DNA from: Pinibacter soli
GTDB lineage: Bacteria > Bacteroidota > Bacteroidia > Chitinophagales > Chitinophagaceae
Length of the DNA: 64,000 nucleotides
NCBI RefSeq assembly: GCF_029961145.1
Contig: NZ_JASBRG010000007.1
Span: forward strand, 181,897 to 245,896
Direction: 5' to 3'
Shown: positions 50,621 through 57,906 of the stretch, piece by piece
Layout of the letters: every line of letters starts with the position of its first letter
Position numbering within the stretch: the stretch's first letter is position 1
Program-made: the position numbers and the translations under genes
Notes under the pieces: generated by a model
Seen by the model: only the letters and a program-made list of their open reading frames with translations
Told to the model about the DNA's origin: nothing
The model's database searches: none

Positions 50621-52261
50621 ATGAATTGTTCAAAATATATAATTGCCTCCCTAAGTCTGGTTACGCTGAGTAAAGCAATGTTGGCGCAGGATAACGGGAA
50701 GAAAAAAACAGTTGACATCACCTCTACCTTTAAACCGGTTTTGAGAGATGCGGCAAAGATCAATTTCACGGCCGTTCCACCAGCAACAGATTCTTCGAAG
50801 CCAAAACTGACTTACAATATTCCCCAGCAGCCCGTGACGATGAACTATCAGTCCGGCGCATTGAGTCCGGTAGCACTTCCGGTGCAAACCATCGATTGGC
50901 AAAACAGCAATTTCATTAAAGTTGGCCTGGGTAATGTACATTTACCTTATGTGCAGGCAGGCTTTAGCTTTGGCGATGCGAAAACTGCCTCGTTAAACAT
51001 ATTTGCCAAAGGCTACAGTTCAAAAGGCAACCTGGAAAATCAGAAAAACAGCTATGCAAATGTGGGACTGAAAGGTTTTCTGAAAACAGGTAAAAACATG
51101 CAATGGGATGGCAAACTCGCATTTACCGGTGAGGATTATTATTTCTACGGATACAAACCCGATACTTTAAAATTCAATAAAACAGACCTTCGCCAACGTT
51201 TCCAAACTTTCGAAGGATCGGTTGGATTGCAGAATATTAGTGCGACCGAATTTGGTGTGAATTACCATCCAAATCTGCGCATAACCGACTTTAAAGGAAA
51301 AAACAGCCTCAGTGATGCAAACGAAACAAATGCTGTGTTGGATGTCCCTATTCAAAAATCGATTACCGATCAGTTTGCCGTTAATTTAGGCGTGACCGCA
51401 AATTTCACTTCATATCATAAAGCAGATAAAGCCACGATCAACAACAACCTTTATTATGTATCACCGGCTGTTGTTTACAAAGGCGACAATTTGTGGCTGC
51501 ATGGCGGCGTAATGCCCTCATGGGATAGAAAAGATTTCCACCTTTTGCCCGACCTCATGGCTGAACTTACTACCAACGACAAGAAATTTACTTTACAGGC
51601 AGGGTGGGTAGGAAGTTATGATAAAGGTTCCTATCAGCGCTTTACTACAATGAATCCGTGGATCATTCAGCCGGATTCATTGCTGAACACCCGCAAGCAG
51701 GAGTTTTATGGCGGCATCAAAGGACTTTTAGGAAAGGCATTTACATACAATGCAAAAATTGGTGTGATCACTTATCATAACATGCCATTGTTTGTTAACG
51801 ATACAGCAGACGGCAAAACATTTCAAACTGTGTACGCCTCTTCTTTGAACGCATTTCATATTCACGGGGAAATTGGCTACTCCCAAGGGGAACTGTTCAA
51901 TGCAACCGCTGCCCTCGATATTAACCAATATAGTGGCATCAAGGGGCAAGCTTCTCCATGGGGTTTGTTGCCTGTTGAATTCAATGCAGACATGAGATGG
52001 CAGGTAATGAAGGACCTTTATTGGACAGCAGGAATCGCTGCGTGGGCACCGCCGGAGTACCGCACTAAAACCCTGGGCACGAAAACTGGCAAAGCTGCAT
52101 TTGACATGAGCACCGGACTTGAGTTTAAGATAACCCGTCAGTTGAATCTATGGGTACAAATGAATAATATTTTCAATAATAAATACGAACGCTGGAACCA
52201 GTATAAAGTATATGGATTTAATATTTTAGGAGGCATTGTGTTTAATTTTAACCAGAAATAA
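50621..52261 (+). CDS. Outer-membrane beta-barrel protein, TonB-receptor-like without plug
   Basis: 546 residues. Signal peptide MNCSKYIIASLSLVTLSKAM to LAQ. Residues 25-80 form a Thr/Pro-rich linker (KTVDITSTFKPVLRDAAKIN). From about 95 the sequence is a run of amphipathic beta-strands with aromatic ends (FIKVGLGNVHLPYVQAGFSF; LNIFAKGYSSKGNLENQKNS; YWTAGIAAWAPPEYRTKTLG; LNLWVQMNNIFNNKYERWNQ) and ends NILGGIVFNFNQK, the typical closing strand of TonB-dependent receptors. No TonB box or plug domain is visible, so it is not a classical transporter. Second gene of the TPR-barrel-HU operon. Confidence 0.85.
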   Translation: MNCSKYIIASLSLVTLSKAMLAQDNGKKKTVDITSTFKPVLRDAAKINFTAVPPATDSSKPKLTYNIPQQPVTMNYQSGALSPVALPVQTIDWQNSNFIKVGLGNVHLPYVQAGFSFGDAKTASLNIFAKGYSSKGNLENQKNSYANVGLKGFLKTGKNMQWDGKLAFTGEDYYFYGYKPDTLKFNKTDLRQRFQTFEGSVGLQNISATEFGVNYHPNLRITDFKGKNSLSDANETNAVLDVPIQKSITDQFAVNLGVTANFTSYHKADKATINNNLYYVSPAVVYKGDNLWLHGGVMPSWDRKDFHLLPDLMAELTTNDKKFTLQAGWVGSYDKGSYQRFTTMNPWIIQPDSLLNTRKQEFYGGIKGLLGKAFTYNAKIGVITYHNMPLFVNDTADGKTFQTVYASSLNAFHIHGEIGYSQGELFNATAALDINQYSGIKGQASPWGLLPVEFNADMRWQVMKDLYWTAGIAAWAPPEYRTKTLGTKTGKAAFDMSTGLEFKITRQLNLWVQMNNIFNNKYERWNQYKVYGFNILGGIVFNFNQK

Positions 52262-52288
52262 TAAGTTTGCAGACGGCAAACAATTACC

Positions 52289-52906
52289 ATGATTAATATT
52301 CTCAACAGTTATCTGGCGCAACAAAAAAGTATTAGTATTCCCGGGCTTGGCTCTTTGTATGCGGATACAGTGCCGGCGGTATCTGACTTTGTAAATCATA
52401 GATTACTACCTCCTCAGTATAAATACAGGTTCGATAAATATTTTGACGCACCGGATAAAGAGTTTTTTGTTTACCTGGCAAGCAAAAAAAACATTGCAGA
52501 TTTTGAAGCCATCAAATGGTACAATGAATTTGCATACGACCTCAGAGCAAACATTCGTAACAACGGAAGCAGCGAATGGCCCGGCATTGGTACATTTAGC
52601 ATGGAATCAAACGGCGAAATTATATTTAAGCCCTACGCCACTGACTATTCGATGCTGCCAAACATTGTCGCGGAAAGAGTGATCCGCCAGGACGCTTCTC
52701 ATGCGATCAGGGTTGGCGACCGCGAGGTATCCAATCATGAGATGAATGAATTGCTTCACGGTAAACGTCGCAAGAAACGCAGATTTTTGTGGCTTGCTTT
52801 TGCTATTCCCGGGCTGTTGATTGCAGGTGCCGCGGCGTACATTTTTTACATCAATAACTGGGACCCGAATAAAGTGGTTAGCTATCTCAATAATCTCGTT
52901 CGATAA
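52289..52906 (+). CDS. Membrane-anchored HU-CCDC81-like protein without SPOR domain
   Basis: 205 residues. Two prokaryotic CCDC81-type HU domains: about 1-60 (MINILNSYLAQQKSISIPGL; SLYADTVPAVSDFVNHRLLP) and 65-135 (YNEFAYDLRANIRNNGSSEW; PGIGTFSMESNGEIIFKPYA). A basic patch GKRRKKRRF precedes one membrane helix (about 167-190, LWLAFAIPGLLIAGAAAYIF), leaving only about 17 residues outside. In relatives the helix is normally followed by a periplasmic SPOR domain; here the protein stops first. The HU domains face the cytosol. It lies 27 bases after the barrel gene, and a terminator closes the operon. Confidence 0.85.
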   Translation: MINILNSYLAQQKSISIPGLGSLYADTVPAVSDFVNHRLLPPQYKYRFDKYFDAPDKEFFVYLASKKNIADFEAIKWYNEFAYDLRANIRNNGSSEWPGIGTFSMESNGEIIFKPYATDYSMLPNIVAERVIRQDASHAIRVGDREVSNHEMNELLHGKRRKKRRFLWLAFAIPGLLIAGAAAYIFYINNWDPNKVVSYLNNLVR

Positions 52907-52930
52907 ACATCATAAAAAACTTAACATAAA

Positions 52931-52967
52931 GACCCGACAAGTTGCAGAACCTGTCGGGTCTTTTATT
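52931..52967 (+). terminator. Terminator of the TPR-barrel-HU operon
   Basis: GACCCGACA/TGTCGGGTC stem (52931-52939 and 52952-52960) followed by TTTTATTTG. 25 bases after the stop. Confidence 0.9.
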
Positions 52968-52984
52968 TGTAATAGTGCAAACAA

Positions 52985-53124
52985 TTTGAAAATATGAGAA
53001 TTTGAAAATGTTGAGTGCAACAACGAAACAGATCGCGTCCTTTTTCCTCAGCAATTGGGAAATTTGAGAATACTTTTAAAGATCAGCCAGAATGCATTTT
53101 CAAATTTTCAAACCCTCAAATTAA
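52985..53124. repeat. Family F inverted repeat before the DUF1579 gene
   Basis: Left arm 52985-53010 (TTTGAAAATATGAGAATTTG) and right arm 53092-53124 (GCATTTTCAAATTTTCAAAC). Both flanking genes point rightward; the left arm follows an intrinsic terminator. The frame open from 53055 translates this repeat and is not counted as coding. Confidence 0.8.
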
Positions 53125-53165
53125 TCAGAGTCACTTTTAAATTTTTAAAGCTAAAACACCAACAT

Positions 53166-53666
53166 ATGTCAGATTTGAAATTTAAAGATTCGGTTGAAAT
53201 CGGACCACACAAAGAATTAAGTCAGTTAGCCGGAAACTGGACGGGCACTACAAAAGTTTGGTTCGCCCCGGAAGTCGTGCATGATGAATCACCGGTTGTT
53301 GGGTCAATTAGATTGATATTGGGCGGTATGTTTGCGCTACACGAATATAAAGGCAGTTTTGAAGGGAAAGAACTGGAAGGGCTTGCTATCATTGGCTATC
53401 ATCTTACTTCAGGAACGTATCAAACTGCATGGATCGATTCATTCCACATGGGTACCGGTATTATGTTTTCCGAAGGCGCCAGGAACGATGATTTTCTTTC
53501 CGTGTTAGGGCATTACCAGGGTTGGGAAGAACAGCCTCAAACCTGGGGCTGGCGCACTTCTATCGACATACTGGATGATGATCATATCAGGATAACTGCA
53601 TACAACATTTCCCCGGAAGGAGAAGAGCAATTAGCGACCCAGACGGATTACCGACGGACAATTTGA
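53166..53666 (+). CDS. DUF1579-like protein
   Basis: 166 residues from ATG at 53166 (MSDLKFKDSVEIGPHKELSQ). A lipocalin-like single-domain protein: HKELSQLAGNWTGTTKVWFA, LILGGMFALHEYKGSFEGKE, AIIGYHLTSGTYQTAWIDSF, GWRTSIDILDDDHIRITAYN and a final GEEQLATQTDYRRTI. The LAGNWTG opening and GGMFALHEYKG are the family marks of DUF1579. Cytosolic, ligand unknown. The ATT-TGA end comes from a family F unit. Confidence 0.87.
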   Translation: MSDLKFKDSVEIGPHKELSQLAGNWTGTTKVWFAPEVVHDESPVVGSIRLILGGMFALHEYKGSFEGKELEGLAIIGYHLTSGTYQTAWIDSFHMGTGIMFSEGARNDDFLSVLGHYQGWEEQPQTWGWRTSIDILDDDHIRITAYNISPEGEEQLATQTDYRRTI

Positions 53667-53795
53667 AAAATTTGAAAATTTGAAAATTCAACTGTGCAAC
53701 AGCCGCTATAAATTTATTTACAACCTAAATGGCAAGAATAAAAATAGCCAATGACAGACTTAGCGCATTTTCAAATTTCCATATCTTCAAATTAT
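53662..53795. repeat. Family F inverted repeat shared by convergent genes
   Basis: Left arm 53662-53690, right arm 53768-53795. The DUF1579 stop (53664-53666) and the VOC stop (53792-53794) lie in opposite arms. Confidence 0.9.
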
Positions 53796-54226
53796 TGGTG
53801 TTCTCTCACGTTCCCGTTTTCATCCATTGCCATAAATGGATTGTATGCAAACTCCCAGTAGTTGTTTTCGATATCAGCTACATAACCGCTATACCCACCC
53901 CAGAAGACCTTCGCAGGTGGTTTCACAATGCGCACACCCTTTTGCTCCAACTCCGCAAAAACTTCATCCACTTCTTTTTCTGAAGAGAAATTCATCGCGG
54001 TGGTAATGCGTTTAAACCCGCTACCATCCTGCGGTATACTAATATCCTCGGCCAATTCAGTTGCCGGAAACAGGCTAAGAATAAAGCCATTTAATTTAAA
54101 GAATACAATACCATCGCTATCCTTCATCGGCGTCCAGCCAAATTTTTCAATGTAGAAATCTTTCATCTGCTCCAGGTCATTCACACCGATAGTTAAGAAG
54201 CTTAAACGTTGTTGCATAGAAGACAA
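53792..54226 (-). CDS. VOC-family (glyoxalase-like) protein
   Basis: 144 residues with two beta-alpha-beta-beta-beta modules: RLSFLTIGVNDLEQMKDFYI, EKFGWTPMKDSDGIVFFKLN (first module), then KRITTAMNFSSEKEVDEVFA, ELEQKGVRIVKPPAKVFWGG and YSGYVADIENNYWEFAYNPF (second module, with the Glu of WEFAYNP as a likely metal ligand). It groups with uncharacterised VOC proteins rather than glyoxalase I; the reaction is unknown. Confidence 0.9.
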   Translation of the reverse strand: MSSMQQRLSFLTIGVNDLEQMKDFYIEKFGWTPMKDSDGIVFFKLNGFILSLFPATELAEDISIPQDGSGFKRITTAMNFSSEKEVDEVFAELEQKGVRIVKPPAKVFWGGYSGYVADIENNYWEFAYNPFMAMDENGNVREHQ

Positions 54227-54227
54227 T

Positions 54228-54378
54228 TTGAAAATTTGAAAATTTGAAGATTTGAAAATGCGGGGTGCAGCACCGAAATAAATTTATTCATGCCTCTTCC
54301 ACAATCAGGAAAATTTGAAAACCGTTTTTGGAGATCGACCTAAAAGCATTTTCAAATTTTCACATTTCCAAATTATTT
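54228..54378. repeat. Family F inverted repeat upstream of the VOC gene
   Basis: Left arm 54229-54260 and right arm 54345-54376 (AGCATTTTCAAATTTTCACA). The centre GGGGTGCAGCACCGAAATAA is similar to GAGTGCAACAACGAAACAGA in the element at 52985-53124, so these two share more than their arms. This one sits at a start codon, not a stop. Confidence 0.85.
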
Positions 54379-54391
54379 TTTGTGCGCAGAA

Positions 54392-54475
54392 CAAAAAAAG
54401 GTGAAGGCATTTACCCTTCACCCTTGTCCTAGCGGGAAATATCACCCGCCTATATAAGTAGCACTGAGGCTACAG
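54392..54475 (-). ncRNA. Candidate structured RNA with three hairpins and a terminator
   Basis: Read on the minus strand: GTAGC/GCTAC (54473-54458, loop CTCAGT), GCGGG/CCCGC (54449-54432), then GGTGAAGG/CCTTCACC (54422-54400) followed by seven T residues. The last is an intrinsic terminator. It lies 150 bases after the ferredoxin stop with no frame in between, so it is either a structured 3' region of that mRNA or a separate small RNA. No known family recognised. Confidence 0.4.
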
Positions 54476-54625
54476 TAAAAGAAATTTGATACAGAAAAGG
54501 TAAACAAATAAATGGGTATACCGAAAAAAATAGTGCTAAAATTTTTAATCCTTGCAAGTACAAATATTTGTTATTAGCTTGGGCATTTTCCTGCCTCGGC
54601 GCTCCTTTTCTGCGGAAAAATAAAA

Positions 54626-54976
54626 TTACATCACGTGCAATTTTTCCTTTTTTTCCATTAATTCTTCCACAGTTTCTCTGTACATTTCATCAGGTACGCA
54701 ACAATCAACCGGACAAACGGCTGCGCACTGCGGTTCTTCGTGAAAACCCTGGCACTCTGTACATTTATTCGGAACAATATAATATGTATCAACACTAACA
54801 GGAGCATTGCGTTGATCAGCATCGACAGATGTACCATCCATCAATTTGTAAGCGCCTTTTACTGTTGTACCATCAGCCATTGCCCATTCTACACCGCCTT
54901 CATAAATCGCATTATTCGGACATTCTGGTTCACAAGCGCCACAGTTGATACATTCATCGGTTATTTTAATTGCCAT
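54626..54976 (-). CDS. Dicluster [4Fe-4S] ferredoxin, Alvin-type
   Basis: 116 residues, soluble electron carrier. Cluster motifs: [12 protein letters not shown] (about 11-22) and [20 protein letters not shown], whose eight-residue insertion between the second and third Cys is the mark of Alvin-type ferredoxins. It starts [15 protein letters not shown], normal for the family. A C-terminal helix [19 protein letters not shown] completes it. Divergent from the acyl-CoA reductase gene across 60 bases, a pairing seen in other Bacteroidota. Confidence 0.95.
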   Translation of the reverse strand: MAIKITDECINCGACEPECPNNAIYEGGVEWAMADGTTVKGAYKLMDGTSVDADQRNAPVSVDTYYIVPNKCTECQGFHEEPQCAAVCPVDCCVPDEMYRETVEELMEKKEKLHVM

Positions 54977-55006
54977 ATTCGTAATTTTTAAGGTACTGTT
55001 TTACTA

Positions 55007-55014
55007 TAACTTTG
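55007..55014 (+). promoter_or_regulatory. -7 box of the acyl-CoA reductase gene
   Basis: TAACTTTG is an exact TAnnTTTG match 22 bases before the ATG. The -33 region is only TTTTTA. The leader would be about 16 bases. Confidence 0.6.
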
Positions 55015-55036
55015 CGCACAAATTTATGAATGTAAT

Positions 55037-56035
55037 ATGAACTTACAACAACGAATTAATTTGTTGGTTCGTTTAGGCGAATATATGACCAGCGAAAACG
55101 AGAACTGGCAGGCGGCACAACGTAGGGCAACCCGCGAAAATGGCTGGTTTACGCCGGAATTTTTGGAAATAGCAACCGAAAATATTGTCAATAATTTTTT
55201 ACAAAAAGATAAACTCGAAGCCTTCGCAACAGCTTATCAATTACCGGAATTAAATGCCAATCCTAAGAAAGTAGGGGTAGTAATGGCGGGAAATATTCCG
55301 CTGGTTGGATTCCATGATTTCTTATGTGTTTTTCTGACCGGTCACATTGCCGTTATTAAAACATCTTCAAAAGATGATGTGTTGATAAAACACCTCGCGG
55401 ACCAATTATACATTTGGGATGAAGAATGCAGAACGCTTATAGTTTTTGCCGAGCTTCTGAAAAACTGCGACGCATATATCGCAACCGGCAGCAATAACTC
55501 TGCAAGATATTTCGATTATTATTTTTCCAAATACCCTAGTATTATACGTCGTAACAGAACTTCTGTGGCCGTACTTACGGGTAATGAAACTGTTGAAGAG
55601 CTTGAAAAACTCAGCGACGATATTCATTTATATTTCGGTCTTGGTTGCCGTAACGTTACGCAAATATTGGTTCCGGAAAATTATGACTTTGTGCCTTTGC
55701 TGACTGCCATGAAAAAGTATGGTCATTTCGCAGACCACAACAAGTATAAAAATAATTATGACTATCAGTTGTCGCTCCAGATTCTAAACAACAAATTCTA
55801 CATGACCGATGGCAGTACGCTATTGGTAGAAAATGGATCTCCGTTCTCTCCGATCAGTCAATTGAATTATGGTTTTTATAAGAATAGAGAGGATATAAAG
55901 TCTTTGAGAAACGATAAAAACATTCAATGTCTTGTAGGTGAAGGTTTCACTCCTTTTGGAGTGGCGCAACAACCTTCACTAATGGATTTTGCGGATGGAG
56001 CGGATACGATGGAATTTTTGAAGTCGCTTAGTTAG
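55037..56035 (+). CDS. Acyl-CoA reductase (LuxC-related)
   Basis: 332 residues of the LuxC/acyl-CoA reductase fold (aldehyde-dehydrogenase superfamily). NADP-site region VGVVMAGNIPLVGFHDFLCV (79-98), IAVIKTSSKDDV (104-115), ATGSNNSARYFDYYF, and active-site Cys204 in GLGCRNVTQILVP. Shorter than LuxC itself (about 480 residues). Probably reduces an acyl-CoA or acyl-enzyme to an aldehyde using reduced cofactor; the ferredoxin opposite could supply electrons, but that link is inference. Cytosolic. Confidence 0.9.
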   Translation: MNLQQRINLLVRLGEYMTSENENWQAAQRRATRENGWFTPEFLEIATENIVNNFLQKDKLEAFATAYQLPELNANPKKVGVVMAGNIPLVGFHDFLCVFLTGHIAVIKTSSKDDVLIKHLADQLYIWDEECRTLIVFAELLKNCDAYIATGSNNSARYFDYYFSKYPSIIRRNRTSVAVLTGNETVEELEKLSDDIHLYFGLGCRNVTQILVPENYDFVPLLTAMKKYGHFADHNKYKNNYDYQLSLQILNNKFYMTDGSTLLVENGSPFSPISQLNYGFYKNREDIKSLRNDKNIQCLVGEGFTPFGVAQQPSLMDFADGADTMEFLKSLS

Positions 56036-56264
56036 TGGAGAGGTGAGAATTGAAAGTTGAAAGTGGGGAGTTGAGAGTGTTTGTTCTCAAAGTTAAAGCG
56101 CCCAGTCCCAAAATCAAAAGGTCATGTTTCAATTTAGAACATGACCTTTTTTTATTTTAAGACTATACAAAAACAATATATCAAACACGAATTTAAAAAG
56201 GCTTGTTGTAAAGGATAGGGAGAATGCGATTCGCCACTACCATTTTCAATTTTCCCTGATCTCC
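56036..56264. repeat. Mixed repeat after the acyl-CoA reductase gene
   Basis: Left arm GAATTGAAAGTTGAAAGTGG (56047-56066), right arm CCATTTTCAATTTTCCCTG (56240-56258) ending next to the lipoprotein stop. An imperfect GGAGAATGCGATTCGCC dyad lies at 56218-56234, the same module as at 46671-46689. A normal terminator (56116-56156) sits in the middle. Confidence 0.7.
56116..56156. terminator. Bidirectional terminator
   Basis: AAAAGGTCATGTT (56116-56128) pairs with AACATGACCTTTT (56138-56150); T-run to 56156. It serves two convergent genes. Confidence 0.9.
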
Positions 56265-56966
56265 TTATTTTATCGAGTAATTAATAATTGCTTGTGTAAA
56301 ACCTGCTTCATCTGAATAAATACTTGGCGTGCATTCTATCTTAATGATACCCACTTTTAGTGCAACATAGTAGTCATAAGTCGCCATCTTGTATTGACCA
56401 ATGCCCGGGATATCATAATACAGCGTAACCTGGCTATGCATCACATGAGGAAATTGAAGGGAATTAACGTTCATTGCAATATCCTTTGCAATGATAACAC
56501 CTTTGATCTTTACGGTATAAAGATCGCCTTCTCCTGCAACAGCCTCCCACGTATCATCATCATAATATTTGTCGTTGAGATATAAAATAGTCAATGGAAG
56601 AGAGGTTGAAGATCCGTTAGTGGCATTTTGACGGAGGAAATAATTGTTACTGTTTACAGCGATATAATTATTGGAAAGCCCAGCGGAATTGGCATAACTC
56701 ACAAATACTCTGTAAGTAAGTGAATCGTAAGATGTGGTGTCTTTAGTTGCTTTCCATGTATAAAGATCCTTTGTTCCTTTTGTGTCTACATAATTGTAAA
56801 CCCAGTAACTTCCTTCGGTCGCGGGTTGATAGTCACCTGTACCATACACGGGTACCGGCGGGTCCGGCGGAAGATCGCCATGCAATTCTTTTTTACAGGC
56901 GGAAAATAAAAAAGCAAAGATTGAAATGATCAATATGTTTCTGTATGGGTATGACTTCATGGTCAA
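56265..56966 (-). CDS. Hypothetical lipoprotein, paralogue 1
   Basis: 233 residues. Lipoprotein signal: hydrophobic NILIISIFAFLFSACKKELH with lipid Cys, then a Pro/Asp-rich linker (GDLPPDPPVPVYGTGDYQP). The body is beta-rich (EGSYWVYNYVDTKGTKDLYT; YYDDDTWEAVAGEGDLYTVK; VGIIKIECTPSIYSDEAGFT). The C-terminal half matches the next gene (HSQVTLYYDIPGIGQYKMAT versus HSRVSLSYIVPGFGELTLAI), so the two are diverged duplicates. Family and ligand unknown. Confidence 0.8.
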   Translation of the reverse strand: MTMKSYPYRNILIISIFAFLFSACKKELHGDLPPDPPVPVYGTGDYQPATEGSYWVYNYVDTKGTKDLYTWKATKDTTSYDSLTYRVFVSYANSAGLSNNYIAVNSNNYFLRQNATNGSSTSLPLTILYLNDKYYDDDTWEAVAGEGDLYTVKIKGVIIAKDIAMNVNSLQFPHVMHSQVTLYYDIPGIGQYKMATYDYYVALKVGIIKIECTPSIYSDEAGFTQAIINYSIK

Positions 56967-56987
56967 TCTTTGCTTGTTGTAATGTTT

Positions 56988-57713
56988 TTATTTTATTGAA
57001 TATTCCGTCAATTCACTGATTACACTACCAGTTTGATTTCCGAATCCATCGAGAACCTGTGAATCGACTTTTACAATACCAATATTATTGGCAATGTAGA
57101 ACTCATATATGGCGAGTGTCAATTCTCCAAAACCGGGAACTATATAACTTAGACTTACTCTGCTGTGAGTAACGTTTGTATAAGTTTTTCCTTGTATTTG
57201 TTTCGTAATATTTTTTTCAACGATCTCGCCTGGCATGTTTGCGGTAAATCCACCTCCGACCCCGGCCGTTCGTGTCCATTTAAATCCAACAGATGCAGTA
57301 TCATTCAGATAGATAAAATTCACATCAACTACTGCTCCTGTATTCGGACTCGCTGCCTTTACTTTTGTGTACAGATTATGATCTTTATACCCAAATTCCT
57401 GTGTACTTCCAGACTCCTGTTCTTTCCAGGTCACAAAATCAATCCCATCTGTGGTACTTGTCTGGCCAGTTGATACCAATGTTGAAATTTTGTCCGGAAC
57501 ACCTGCAACTCCACTCATGACTTTCATTTTCAAATAAGTATCCTTTTTAGAAGGCTGAAAGTTTATTGTGCCGGTAGAACTACCGCCTCCGGGATTTCCC
57601 GAACCTCCCGGATTTCCGGTGGTTCCTGAATATCCTGGTTCACTAGACATTTCTTTTGTACAAGAGGTTGCAGCGAGGGCAATTCCTATGAGTAAGATTA
57701 ACAGTTTTTTCAT
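56988..57713 (-). CDS. Hypothetical lipoprotein, paralogue 2
   Basis: 241 residues. Signal MKKLLILLIGIALAATSC with lipid Cys, followed by a low-complexity Gly/Ser/Pro spacer (GYSGTTGNPGGSGNPGGGSS) and a beta-rich body (FQPSKKDTYLKMKVMSGVAG; DGIDFVTWKEQESGSTQEFG; NIGIVKVDSQVLDGFGNQTG), ending ISELTEYSIK. 21 bases upstream of paralogue 1 and on the same strand, so they form one unit. It lies downstream of parC with a terminator between. No known domain recognised. Confidence 0.8.
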   Translation of the reverse strand: MKKLLILLIGIALAATSCTKEMSSEPGYSGTTGNPGGSGNPGGGSSTGTINFQPSKKDTYLKMKVMSGVAGVPDKISTLVSTGQTSTTDGIDFVTWKEQESGSTQEFGYKDHNLYTKVKAASPNTGAVVDVNFIYLNDTASVGFKWTRTAGVGGGFTANMPGEIVEKNITKQIQGKTYTNVTHSRVSLSYIVPGFGELTLAIYEFYIANNIGIVKVDSQVLDGFGNQTGSVISELTEYSIK

Positions 57714-57842
57714 GTTTAGAGGGTTTAATATTAAATGGTTAATAGATTTCTAAGGATTTATTACAACGCAGTTGATATTCATAAGTTAAAGGTTAAAATT
57801 CAGAATTCAAAAGACTGATGATGCATAAAAAACGGACTGAGG

Positions 57843-57898
57843 TGAAAAATTAAAAAGGCTTCGATCGGCTCAGCAACGCTTGAACTTTTCGAAGCCTT
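57843..57898 (-). terminator. Terminator of parC
   Basis: AAGGCTTCGA (57855-57864) pairs with TCGAAGCCTT (57889-57898); on the minus strand TTTTTAATTTTT follows. The 24-base loop is long. Confidence 0.75.
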
Positions 57899-57906
57899 AT
57901 TGTTAG

